Of a DNA stretch of 24,736 bases, positions 16,770-23,866 are shown one piece after another. The translations under genes and the position numbers were made by a program. The notes under the pieces are model-generated. The model ran no database searches. It was given only the letters and a program-made list of their open reading frames with translations, and had not been told where the DNA came from. This DNA comes from Phocaeicola plebeius (GTDB taxonomy: Bacteria > Bacteroidota > Bacteroidia > Bacteroidales > Bacteroidaceae): assembly GCA_004558305.1 (NCBI GenBank), contig SFDG01000041.1:1-24736 (forward strand), in the 5' to 3' direction. The first letter of the stretch is position 1; every line of letters starts with the position of its first letter.

Positions 16770-17936
16770 TTATTTCTCCACTCCGAATCGGTAGACACAA
16801 TGGCTGGTATAAGTCTGTCCCGGTTCCAGAACGGCTGACGGCCACTGGGGCTTGTTGGGCGTGTCGGGATAATGCTGGGTTTCGAGGCAGACCGAAACAC
16901 GGAAGGGATAGAAGATACCTCCCTTGCCTTTCACCGTTCCGTCCTGGAAGTTGGCGGTATAGACCTGGATGCCCGGTTCGTCGGTATAGACTTCCAGGGT
17001 AATGCCGGTAGAGGGGCTGCTCAAACGGGCGGCCACCTGCGTGTCATCGCCACGGGTATTCAACACCCAGTTGTGGTCGAAGCCCTTGCCATACCGTATC
17101 TGCTGGTCAGTCTCTTCCTCCACCGAGGGAGCGATGGTCTTGGGCGTTCGGAAATCAAAGGGAGTGCCGGCAACGGCCATCATCTCGCCGGTGGTCATGA
17201 AGGTGCTGTCTACGGGGGTGATGCTGTCGGCAGCCACATACAGCACCTGGTCCATGCCCGAACGGGAAGGATCGCCATTCAGGTTAAAGTACGAGTGGTG
17301 AGTCATGTTGACCACCGTCTTCTTGTCGGTCGTGGCCCGGTAGGCAATGTCGATAGCATTGTCGTCGGTCAGGCGGTAGGTCACCTCTGCCGTCACATTG
17401 CCGGGGAAGTTGTTGTCGCCGTCGGGCGATTGCAGGGACAGACGCAGAGTACGGTTGTCCAGCTGCTCCGCTTCGTATACCTGGTACTGCCAGCCGGTAG
17501 GTCCGCCGTGCAGGCAGTGTCCGTAATTGTTCTGCGGCAGCTGGAGGGTATCCCCGTCCAGCACGATGCGTCCCTGATTGATGCGGTTGGCATAGCGGCC
17601 GATAGACGCGCCAAAGTCACTGGGGACCTGCTGATAGTCGTTGATGTTGTCGAATCCCAGCACCACGTCGGTCATCTTTCCGTCGCGGTCGGGCACCATC
17701 AAGGAGACAATGCGTCCGCCGAAATTCGTGATGCAGACCTCCATGCCCGAAGCATTGGTCAGTGTGTAAAGGTGGACCTCCTTCCCTTCCCCGACAACGG
17801 CTTCAAAGTCGGCCGGATTCAGTCCCGACAACGTACGGGCCTCCTGACGGGTCCCGCCGGTACAGCTGCCCATCAGAAAAGCAGCCATAGCGCAGGCAAA
17901 GATGCCTGCCAGCCTCTGTTTGTTTCTTTGATTCAT
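16770..17936 (-). CDS. galM: Aldose 1-epimerase (mutarotase), exported lipoprotein
   Basis: This 388-residue protein is the first gene of the arabinose operon. It starts with MNQRNKQRLAGIFACAMAAFLMGSC, a signal peptide with lipobox and lipidated C25, so it sits on the periplasmic or outer-membrane face and not in the cytosol. The mutarotase fold is shown by NFGGRIVSLMVPDRDGK, DVVLGFDNINDY, GASIGRYANRIN, HCLHGGPTGW, NMTHHSYFNLNG (catalytic His, H214 by alignment) and VCLETQHYPDTPN (catalytic Glu, E352). It interconverts alpha and beta anomers of aldoses. Operon position suggests arabinose as the physiological substrate; the symbol araM has been used for such genes, but galM describes the family. 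It would supply the anomer preferred by the adjacent symporter. Confidence 0.92.
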   Translation of the reverse strand: MNQRNKQRLAGIFACAMAAFLMGSCTGGTRQEARTLSGLNPADFEAVVGEGKEVHLYTLTNASGMEVCITNFGGRIVSLMVPDRDGKMTDVVLGFDNINDYQQVPSDFGASIGRYANRINQGRIVLDGDTLQLPQNNYGHCLHGGPTGWQYQVYEAEQLDNRTLRLSLQSPDGDNNFPGNVTAEVTYRLTDDNAIDIAYRATTDKKTVVNMTHHSYFNLNGDPSRSGMDQVLYVAADSITPVDSTFMTTGEMMAVAGTPFDFRTPKTIAPSVEEETDQQIRYGKGFDHNWVLNTRGDDTQVAARLSSPSTGITLEVYTDEPGIQVYTANFQDGTVKGKGGIFYPFRVSVCLETQHYPDTPNKPQWPSAVLEPGQTYTSHCVYRFGVEK

Positions 17937-18002
17937 GGTAAAGAATATTATGTAAGTTTATTCAGGTTTTCTAAGGTGTATCATTCACACTCAATTCGGG
18001 TG

Positions 18003-18035
18003 CAATATTACAAATAAGTGTAATAATACACTAAT
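18003..18035 (-). promoter_or_regulatory. Candidate promoter and AraR operator of the arabinose operon
   Basis: AGTGTAATAATACACT (18017-18032) is a palindrome with perfect 6-base arms (AGTGTA/TACACT) and a 4-base centre. On the minus strand it is followed by TAATATTG (18010-18003), one mismatch from TAnnTTTG. The operator would therefore lie between the -33 and -7 elements of the operon, about 65 bases before the mutarotase ATG once the leader is counted. The placement fits repression by AraR. A weaker relative, GTGT-7-ACAC, is at 17976-17990. Confidence 0.55.
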
Positions 18036-18114
18036 ATATTCTCCTGTTATGCAACATGTTTTTCGATTTATTGTCCTTTTTCTTGTGAGATGCCAAAAAA
18101 ACATATTCAACTCC

Positions 18115-18144
18115 TTGCACAATCAAAAAGAATGAGTAGCTTTG
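18115..18144 (+). promoter_or_regulatory. Promoter of the divergent GH51 gene
   Basis: TTG at 18115-18117, a 19-base spacer and TAGCTTTG (18137-18144), an exact TAnnTTTG. The leader to the ATG at 18184 would be about 33 nt and is very A-rich. The candidate AraR operator lies 83 bases upstream of this -33 box. Confidence 0.7.
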
Positions 18145-18183
18145 CTGGAAAATCTTCAACTTACCTATTAGAAAAAAAACAAT

Positions 18184-19722
18184 ATGAAAAATGCAATTCT
18201 TTGTGCGGCTTTCAGCCTGTCACTTCCCCTGTTCGCCCAGCAGACGGCTACGGTGAACATTCATGCGGACCAAGGTTCGCGCATCATCCCGAAAGAAATC
18301 TACGGCCAGTTCGCCGAACACCTCGGCACCTGCATCTACGGCGGCCTGTGGGTCGGCGAAGACGCTCCTATTCCCAACACCCAGGGCTACCGCACCGACG
18401 TGCTGGAAGCCCTGAAACGGCTGAAGGTCCCCGTCATGCGCTGGCCGGGCGGCTGCTTTGCCGATGAATACCACTGGATGGACGGCATCGGGCCGAAAGA
18501 GAACCGCCCGCACATGGTGAACAACAACTGGGGCGGCACCGTGGAGGACAACAGCTTCGGCACGCACGAGTTCCTGAACCTCTGCGAACTGCTGGGCTGC
18601 GAGCCTTACATCAGCGGCAACGTGGGAAGCGGATCGGTGGAAGAAATGGCCAAGTGGGTGGAATACATGACTTCCGAACAGGGCAGTCCGATGGCGAAGC
18701 TCCGTCTGGAAAACGGACGGGAGAAACCCTGGAAGGTGAAATACTTCGGCGTGGGCAACGAGAGCTGGGGATGTGGCGGGAGCATGCGCCCGGAATACTA
18801 CTCCGACCTGTACCGTCGCTACTCCACCTATTGCCGCAACTACAACGGCAACCGGCTGTTCAAGATTGCCAGCGGGGCCAGCGACTATGACTACAACTGG
18901 ACCGAAGTGCTGATGCGCAACATCGGCCACCGCATGGACGGCATTTCCTTACATTATTATACTGTACTCGGCTGGTCGGGCAGCAAAGGCTCTGCCACAC
19001 AGTTTTCCGACGAAGACTATTACTGGACCTTGGGCAAGTGCCGCGAAATCGAGGAGGTGGTGAAACGCCACATAGCCATCATGGACCGCTTCGACCCGAA
19101 GAAACAGATTGCCCTGCTCGTGGACGAATGGGGAACCTGGTGGGATGAAGAACCGGGCACCGTGCCGGGCCACCTGTATCAGCAGAACACCCTGCGCGAT
19201 GCGTTCGTGGCTTCGCTCACCCTCGACATCTTCCACAAGTACACCGACCGCATCAAGATGACGAACATCGCACAGATTGCCAACGTACTGCAGTCGATGA
19301 TCCTCACGCAAGAGGACAAGATGGTACTGACGCCCACCTATCATGTCTTTGAGATGTACAATGTCCACCAGGACGCCACCTACCTGCCGGTAGAAGTGGA
19401 ATGCACCTACAAGGAAGTGCGCGACAAGCGCCGGGTGCCCATGGTCAGTGCCACCGCCTCGCGCGACCAGGAAGGGCGCATCCACATCTCGCTGTCGAAT
19501 GTCCATCTCACCGACACGGAAGAAGTGACCCTGCACCTGGAGGGACTGAAGGCGAAAAGCGTGGAAGGACGCATCCTGACCTCGGAGCGCATCGATGACT
19601 ACAACTCGTTCGACCAGCCGACCCGTGTGCAGCCCCAGGCGTTCAAGGAAGCCCGCCTCACGAAGGAAGGCCTGCAGGTGAAACTGCCCGCCAAGTCCAT
19701 CGTCACACTGGAAGTGAAATAA
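18184..19722 (+). CDS. Exported alpha-L-arabinofuranosidase, GH51 (compact type)
   Basis: This 512-residue enzyme has a short signal peptide (MKNAILCAAFSLSLPLFAQ) and lacks the CBM-like insert of the operon-encoded GH51. The catalytic barrel carries IYGQFAEHLGTCIYGGLWVG, VMRWPGGCFADEYHWMDGIGP, the acid/base E193 in FGVGNESWGCGG, and the nucleophile E315 in LLVDEWGTWWDEEPGT. The C-terminal beta domain (about 400-512) ends in AKSIVTLEVK. It resembles the classical intracellular GH51 length and motifs but is fitted with an export signal. It is transcribed divergently from the arabinose operon with a shared regulatory gap, so joint control by AraR is likely. Its product, L-arabinose, is the substrate of the neighbouring pathway. 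Confidence 0.95.
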   Translation: MKNAILCAAFSLSLPLFAQQTATVNIHADQGSRIIPKEIYGQFAEHLGTCIYGGLWVGEDAPIPNTQGYRTDVLEALKRLKVPVMRWPGGCFADEYHWMDGIGPKENRPHMVNNNWGGTVEDNSFGTHEFLNLCELLGCEPYISGNVGSGSVEEMAKWVEYMTSEQGSPMAKLRLENGREKPWKVKYFGVGNESWGCGGSMRPEYYSDLYRRYSTYCRNYNGNRLFKIASGASDYDYNWTEVLMRNIGHRMDGISLHYYTVLGWSGSKGSATQFSDEDYYWTLGKCREIEEVVKRHIAIMDRFDPKKQIALLVDEWGTWWDEEPGTVPGHLYQQNTLRDAFVASLTLDIFHKYTDRIKMTNIAQIANVLQSMILTQEDKMVLTPTYHVFEMYNVHQDATYLPVEVECTYKEVRDKRRVPMVSATASRDQEGRIHISLSNVHLTDTEEVTLHLEGLKAKSVEGRILTSERIDDYNSFDQPTRVQPQAFKEARLTKEGLQVKLPAKSIVTLEVK

Positions 19723-19766
19723 TCCGACTACAGGAACAACAGAATGTCCTTCTCAGGAAGATAAAA

Positions 19767-19815
19767 ATGAGGGTGTGTCAAAACCAACGTTGCGTTTCTT
19801 TTGACACACCCTCAT
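19767..19815. terminator. Bidirectional terminator between GH51 and the nucleotidyltransferase gene
   Basis: A perfect 17-bp stem (19767-19783 with 19799-19815, core GGGTGTGTCAAAA) closes a 15-base loop. On the minus strand it is followed by TTTTTATC, which suits termination of the gene ending at 19855. On the plus strand it follows the GH51 stop by 44 bases but has no T-run. The stem shares GGGTGTGTC/GACACACCC with the pgk terminator. Confidence 0.85.
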
Positions 19816-19854
19816 GAAAAAAAGCGGCAGACTGAATATTGACTAAACAGTCGC

Positions 19855-20769
19855 TTAATTAAAGAGATGTTCCGGATATTCGCCGGCATCCACCAGTGCC
19901 TTGATCTTGTCGACAACGCTCTGACGGTCTTCCGGATACGTTACACCGAACCACTTGCTCGTCGTGTCGAGTACCTTCACGGTAGCCGTACCGTCGTGAA
20001 TCAGCTTGTCCACCATCAAGGGGATGAAGAATTCGCTCTTCAGGTTCTCCATGTTCTTCGGATCGCTCAGGAAGCCCTTGAAGAAGTCTTCGCTGTAGGC
20101 GAAATAGTCGGGAGTGAAACCCCAGAAGTTCATGCTCACCGGAGTCGTGTCGGCAGTGGCCGTCCATTCGCCGTTGTCGTCGATGTATTTCACTTCGCCG
20201 TCGATGCGCTGGATCTTGGTGCGTTCAACCACGGAAGTCAGCATACGGTTGTCGTCCGTGCCGCAGATACCGCGTGAAACCGTACCGCTTTCGCTCAAGG
20301 TATTGCCCACACGGAAACCTACCATCGAGTACGTGTTCTTGGCACCTTCGGGGAGGTTGGCCAGGAATTCGCCCATCACACGGAAAGAGTCGTGGCCGTA
20401 GAAGTCATCGCAGTTGATGACGGCAAACGGTTCCTTGATGACCTTCGAACCCATCATGACGGCATGGTTCGTACCCCAGGGCTTCACACGTCCTTCGGGA
20501 CAAGTGAACCCTTCCGGCAGTGCATCGAGTGCCTGGAACACCAGTTCGCAAGGGATGTGCCCTTCGTATTTAGAGATGATCTTTTCACGGAATTCCTGTT
20601 CGAAATCCTTGCGGATGACGAACACCAGTTTGCCGAATCCCGCACGGATAGCGTCGTAGATGGAGTAGTCCATGATTGTTTCACCGTTCGGTCCCAGACC
20701 GTCCAACTGTTTCAAGCCCCCGTAGCGGCTGCCCATACCGGCTGCCAGAAGAAATAATGTAGGTTTCAT
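19855..20769 (-). CDS. Nucleotidyltransferase-family protein (sugar-nucleotide pyrophosphorylase-like)
   Basis: This 304-residue, probably cytosolic protein begins MKPTLFLLAAGMGSRYGGLKQLDGLGPNGETIMDYSIYDAI. That is the GT-A fold nucleotide-binding loop (LAAGxGSR...K) of enzymes joining a sugar 1-phosphate to a nucleotide. A metal-binding-type CDDFYGHD motif follows near residue 120. The rest of the length is in the range for a single catalytic domain without a left-handed beta-helix tail. The substrate cannot be read from sequence. It stands alone, with its own promoter and terminator, and nothing ties it firmly to the arabinose genes. It is a widespread Bacteroidales family usually left as a generic nucleotidyltransferase. 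Confidence 0.85.
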   Translation of the reverse strand: MKPTLFLLAAGMGSRYGGLKQLDGLGPNGETIMDYSIYDAIRAGFGKLVFVIRKDFEQEFREKIISKYEGHIPCELVFQALDALPEGFTCPEGRVKPWGTNHAVMMGSKVIKEPFAVINCDDFYGHDSFRVMGEFLANLPEGAKNTYSMVGFRVGNTLSESGTVSRGICGTDDNRMLTSVVERTKIQRIDGEVKYIDDNGEWTATADTTPVSMNFWGFTPDYFAYSEDFFKGFLSDPKNMENLKSEFFIPLMVDKLIHDGTATVKVLDTTSKWFGVTYPEDRQSVVDKIKALVDAGEYPEHLFN

Positions 20770-20801
20770 ATACTATAATCAGGTTTTAAATTAAACTAAT
20801 G

Positions 20802-20833
20802 CAAATGTAACACAAATCTTTAAATAATGCCAA
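20802..20833 (-). promoter_or_regulatory. Promoter of the nucleotidyltransferase gene
   Basis: TACATTTG on the minus strand (20809-20802) is an exact TAnnTTTG, with TTG at 20833-20831 and a 21-base spacer. The leader to the ATG at 20769 would be about 25-30 nt. No comparable promoter is seen on the plus strand for the divergent GH35 gene. Confidence 0.6.
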
Positions 20834-20913
20834 GCTCATCGGCTTTTTTTTCCGCTTCCTTGAATTTTGCCGATATATTCCCCTTTTTTGCCCATTTTAT
20901 CAACCTCTGTTAA

Positions 20914-20997
20914 CATCTTTTCTTACAGGCTGCCCTGCTGCTGGCACTCGGAACCTCCGCAGTCAGTGCTACCCCGGCAGCCCAACCTTCCGCCTTC
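20914..20997 (+). other. In-frame signal-peptide sequence without a start codon, upstream of GH35
   Basis: These 28 codons follow a TAA at 20911-20913 and read into the GH35 frame: a short polar start, a hydrophobic core LFLQAALLLALG, then a cleavage-like AVSA-TPAA. None of the codons is a usual bacterial initiator before the hydrophobic core. This suggests that the original start was lost by mutation or small deletion. Confidence 0.7.
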
Positions 20998-23265
20998 GTG
21001 GCCGGCAAAGGAACGTTTCTGCTCAACGGGCAGCCATTCGTGGTGAAGGCCGCCGAACTGCATTACCCCCGCATCCCCAAGCCCTACTGGGAGCACCGCA
21101 TCCAGCTTTGCAAGGCACTGGGCATGAACACCATCTGTCTGTACGTGTTTTGGAACGCCCACGAGCCGCAGCCGGGGGTCTATGACTTTACCGGCCAAAA
21201 CGACCTGGCCGAATTCTGCCGGCTCTGCCAGAAGAACGGCATGTACATCATCCTCCGTCCCGGACCCTATGTCTGCGCCGAATGGGAGATGGGCGGACTG
21301 CCCTGGTGGCTGCTGAAGAAAAAGGATATCCGCCTGCGAGAAGACGATCCGTACTTCCTGGAGCGAGTCGACCTGTTCGAAAAGGAAGTGGCACAGCAAG
21401 TGGCCGGACTGACCGTCCGGCACGGAGGCCCCATCATCATGGTGCAGGTGGAGAATGAATACGGCTCCTACGGCGAGATCAAGCCCTACGTGGCGAAGGT
21501 GCGCGACATCGTGCGCCAGCACTTCGGCGATGTCACCCTGTTCCAGTGTGACTGGTCATCGAACTTCACGAAGAACGGACTGGACGACCTGATCTGGACC
21601 ATGAACTTCGGCACCGGTGCCAACATCGACCAACAGTTTGCCCGCCTGAAGGAGCTGCGCCCCGACAGCCCGCTGATGTGCAGTGAGTTCTGGAGCGGAT
21701 GGTTCGACAAGTGGGGAGCCAACCACGAGACACGCCCGGCCGCCGACATGATTGCCGGTATCGACGAGATGCTGTCGAAGGGCATCTCGTTCAGCCTCTA
21801 CATGACCCACGGCGGTACCAACTGGGGCCACTGGGCCGGTGCCAACTCGCCCGGCTTTGCCCCCGACGTGACCTCGTACGACTACGACGCCCCTATCAGC
21901 GAATCGGGACAGACCACTCCCAAGTATTGGGAACTCCGCAAGACCCTCTCCCGCTATATGTACGGCGAGAAGCAGGCGAAGGTGCCTTCCGCCCTGCCCG
22001 TCACCACCGTCCCTGCGTTCCGGTTCACCGAGGTGGCCCCGCTCTTCGACAACCTGCCGGAAGGCCGGAAGAGCCGCGACATCCATCCGATGGAAGACTA
22101 CGACCAGGGCTTCGGTAGCATCCTCTACCGCACCTCCCTGCCCGACCTGCCGCAACCGTCGGTGCTCACCGTGAAGGAGGCACACGACTATGCACAGGTC
22201 TTCCTCGACGGACAGCTCGTCGGCAAGCTGGACCGCCGCAACGGCGAGAAGCAGCTCCGCCTGCCGGCCTGCCGCAAGGGAGCACGGCTCGACATCCTCG
22301 TGGAAGCGATGGGACGCATCAACTTCGGACGCGCCATCAAGGACTATAAGGGCATTACGGACAAGGTGGAACTTGCCGTCGACAACGGCGGCCATACCTT
22401 CGTGTGCGACCTGAAGAACTGGGAGGTATTCAACCTGCACGACACGTACGACTTCTACCGCCAGATGCAGTTCCGGCCCCTCACTACCGCTGCTGCCGCC
22501 GACGGACAACGCACCCCCGGTGTCTACCGCGCCACGTTCCGCGTGAACCGTCCTGCCGACACCTTCCTCAACTTCGAGACCTGGGGCAAGGGACTGGTCT
22601 ACGTGAACGGTCATGCCCTGGGGCGCATCTGGGAAATCGGTCCGCAGCAGACCCTCTACATGCCGGGCTGCTGGCAGAACAAGGGCGAGAACGAAATCCT
22701 GGTGTTCGATGTCGTCGGGCCGAAAGACGCGCGTAGCGAAGGCCTGCGCCAGCCGCTGCTCGACCAGTTGCAGGTACAGCGTCCCCTTCTCCACCGCGAG
22801 GCAGACGAGACCCTCGACCTCAGCGGCGAACAGCCCGTCAGCACCGGCAGCTTCGCCCCCGGCAACGGCTGGCAGGAAGTGCAGTTCGGCAGTCCCGTCA
22901 CCGGCCGTTACCTCTGTCTGGAAGCCTTGAATGCCCACGACGGGCAAGACCGCACCTGCATGGCCGAGCTGTACGTAATCGACGAATTCGGCGAACGCCT
23001 GTCGCGCGAGCCGTGGACCGTGAAATATGCCGACAGCGAGGAAGTGAAGCAAGGCAACCGCTCGGCAGACAAGCTCTTCGACCTGCAGGAATCCACCTAC
23101 TGGAGCACCGTAAAGGGCACGCCCCATCCGCACGCCGTCGTCATCGACCTGGGCGACACGTATCACATCTCCGCCCTGCAGTACCTGCCACGCATGGAAA
23201 GCCATGTCCCCGGCGGCATCAAGGACTACCGCATCTACGTGAAGGAAACGCCGTTCAAGCAATGA
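20998..23265 (+). CDS. Beta-galactosidase, GH35, with C-terminal discoidin-like (CBM32-type) domain; start codon problem
   Basis: The earliest plausible initiator is the GTG at 20998, giving 755 residues. The frame stays open back to a TAA at 20911, and the bases between encode HLFLQAALLLALGTSAVSA and more, an obvious signal peptide with no ATG, GTG or TTG in front of it. The catalytic barrel is intact: ELHYPRIPKPYWEHRIQ, RPGPYVCAEWEMGGLPWWL, acid/base E154 in VQVENEYGSYG and nucleophile E230 in LMCSEFWSGWFDKWG (numbered from the GTG). Beta domains follow, then a C-terminal region (about 605-755, ending GGIKDYRIYVKETPFKQ) that resembles an F5/8 type C domain. Family knowledge: retaining exo-beta-galactosidases. 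It may be a recently disabled gene or may start at a weak codon. No clear promoter is seen. Confidence 0.85.
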   Translation: MAGKGTFLLNGQPFVVKAAELHYPRIPKPYWEHRIQLCKALGMNTICLYVFWNAHEPQPGVYDFTGQNDLAEFCRLCQKNGMYIILRPGPYVCAEWEMGGLPWWLLKKKDIRLREDDPYFLERVDLFEKEVAQQVAGLTVRHGGPIIMVQVENEYGSYGEIKPYVAKVRDIVRQHFGDVTLFQCDWSSNFTKNGLDDLIWTMNFGTGANIDQQFARLKELRPDSPLMCSEFWSGWFDKWGANHETRPAADMIAGIDEMLSKGISFSLYMTHGGTNWGHWAGANSPGFAPDVTSYDYDAPISESGQTTPKYWELRKTLSRYMYGEKQAKVPSALPVTTVPAFRFTEVAPLFDNLPEGRKSRDIHPMEDYDQGFGSILYRTSLPDLPQPSVLTVKEAHDYAQVFLDGQLVGKLDRRNGEKQLRLPACRKGARLDILVEAMGRINFGRAIKDYKGITDKVELAVDNGGHTFVCDLKNWEVFNLHDTYDFYRQMQFRPLTTAAAADGQRTPGVYRATFRVNRPADTFLNFETWGKGLVYVNGHALGRIWEIGPQQTLYMPGCWQNKGENEILVFDVVGPKDARSEGLRQPLLDQLQVQRPLLHREADETLDLSGEQPVSTGSFAPGNGWQEVQFGSPVTGRYLCLEALNAHDGQDRTCMAELYVIDEFGERLSREPWTVKYADSEEVKQGNRSADKLFDLQESTYWSTVKGTPHPHAVVIDLGDTYHISALQYLPRMESHVPGGIKDYRIYVKETPFKQ

Positions 23266-23337
23266 GCAGGCACCCGGAGGCAGCGGTAGCAGATAAGAAG
23301 AATTGTTAATAAAGCCAGTTTCTACGAGAAAAAGGAC

Positions 23338-23368
23338 TTGTCCGTTTGTTATAGATTCAAGAACTTTG
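23338..23368 (+). promoter_or_regulatory. Promoter of the small winged-helix gene
   Basis: TTGT (23338-23341), a 19-base spacer and GAACTTTG (23361-23368). The TTTG half of the -7 box is intact while the TA is replaced by GA. The leader to the ATG at 23415 would be about 40 nt. The rest of 23266-23414 is empty. Confidence 0.45.
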
Positions 23369-23414
23369 CAGTACCCTAAAAAGTTCAGAAGTATAACAAC
23401 AAAAACTCAGGCTT

Positions 23415-23618
23415 ATGTTCAACACTCAACTTATCAAACAAAACAGCCTCCGGGTCTATCACCTGATGAAAGGCATGTATCGCTATACGTTCAACGAACT
23501 GGAGAAAATCAGTTCACTGACCAGCACCGAGCTCTGTCTTGCCCTGCTGGAACTGCAACGGCAGGGCCGGCTGGTCTTCAGAAAGACGGATGCAGGCATC
23601 TACTACGAGCGGGCGTAA
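23415..23618 (+). CDS. Small winged helix-turn-helix protein (DUF2582-like)
   Basis: This 67-residue protein starts MFNTQLIKQNSLRVYHLMKG and continues with FNELEKISSLTSTELCLALLELQRQGRLVFRK, a helix-turn-helix followed by a two-strand wing (RLVFRKTDAGIYYERA). The start and pattern resemble the DUF2582 family of small Bacteroidetes winged-helix proteins, from memory and without a search. It probably binds DNA or acts as an adaptor; no target is known. It is preceded by a recognisable promoter and followed by another at 23649, so it is a single-gene unit. It lies next to a broken HU-family gene whose C-terminus also looks like a winged helix. Confidence 0.75.
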   Translation: MFNTQLIKQNSLRVYHLMKGMYRYTFNELEKISSLTSTELCLALLELQRQGRLVFRKTDAGIYYERA

Positions 23619-23648
23619 TTTTTCTGCGGAAACAAATGCCGGTTCCGC

Positions 23649-23679
23649 TTGCTTATCCGGTGCTGAATGATTACCTTTG
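23649..23679 (+). promoter_or_regulatory. Promoter upstream of the HU-family pseudogene
   Basis: TTGC (23649-23652), a 19-base spacer and TACCTTTG (23672-23679) form one of the best matches to the Bacteroidetes promoter in the window. Transcription from about 23686 would give a leader of about 180 nt containing the whole palindrome at 23732-23793. Confidence 0.75.
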
Positions 23680-23731
23680 TACCGGTTCCGTCATTGCACC
23701 ATCACGCAGTGGCAGGCCAGTCGCAACACAG

Positions 23732-23793
23732 GTTGTTCGATGTCGCAACGTAGGTCATTACATATCGTGACCTACGTTGCGACATCGAACAAC
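23732..23793. repeat. Perfect palindrome with 26-bp arms in the leader of the HU-family gene
   Basis: The arm at 23732-23757 (beginning GTTGTTCGATGTCGCAACG) is perfectly complementary to 23768-23793, with a 10-base loop (TTACATATCG). The decamer CAACGTAGGT occurs at 23746-23755, inverted at 23770-23779, and again directly at 23790-23799. A related CAACACAGGT is at 23724-23733. There is no T-run after it. Confidence 0.9.
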
Positions 23794-23866
23794 GTAGGTT
23801 GCGCGTCTTGCGCTTCGCGTGCGGAAACGGAACAAGTTCCCTATTGTATTACCTTAACCACAGACC

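Noticed and set aside
21556..23262. Long minus-strand open frame (568 codons) opposite GH35
   Set aside because: It is the mirror frame of a GC-rich gene. It has low-complexity Val/Gly/Leu/His-rich content, no domain I recognise, and the plus strand has clear GH35 catalytic motifs.
23732..23793. Invertible promoter or recombinase site
   Set aside because: The arms are only 10 bases apart, so no promoter can lie between them, and no recombinase gene is nearby. A plain palindrome or hairpin is the simpler reading.
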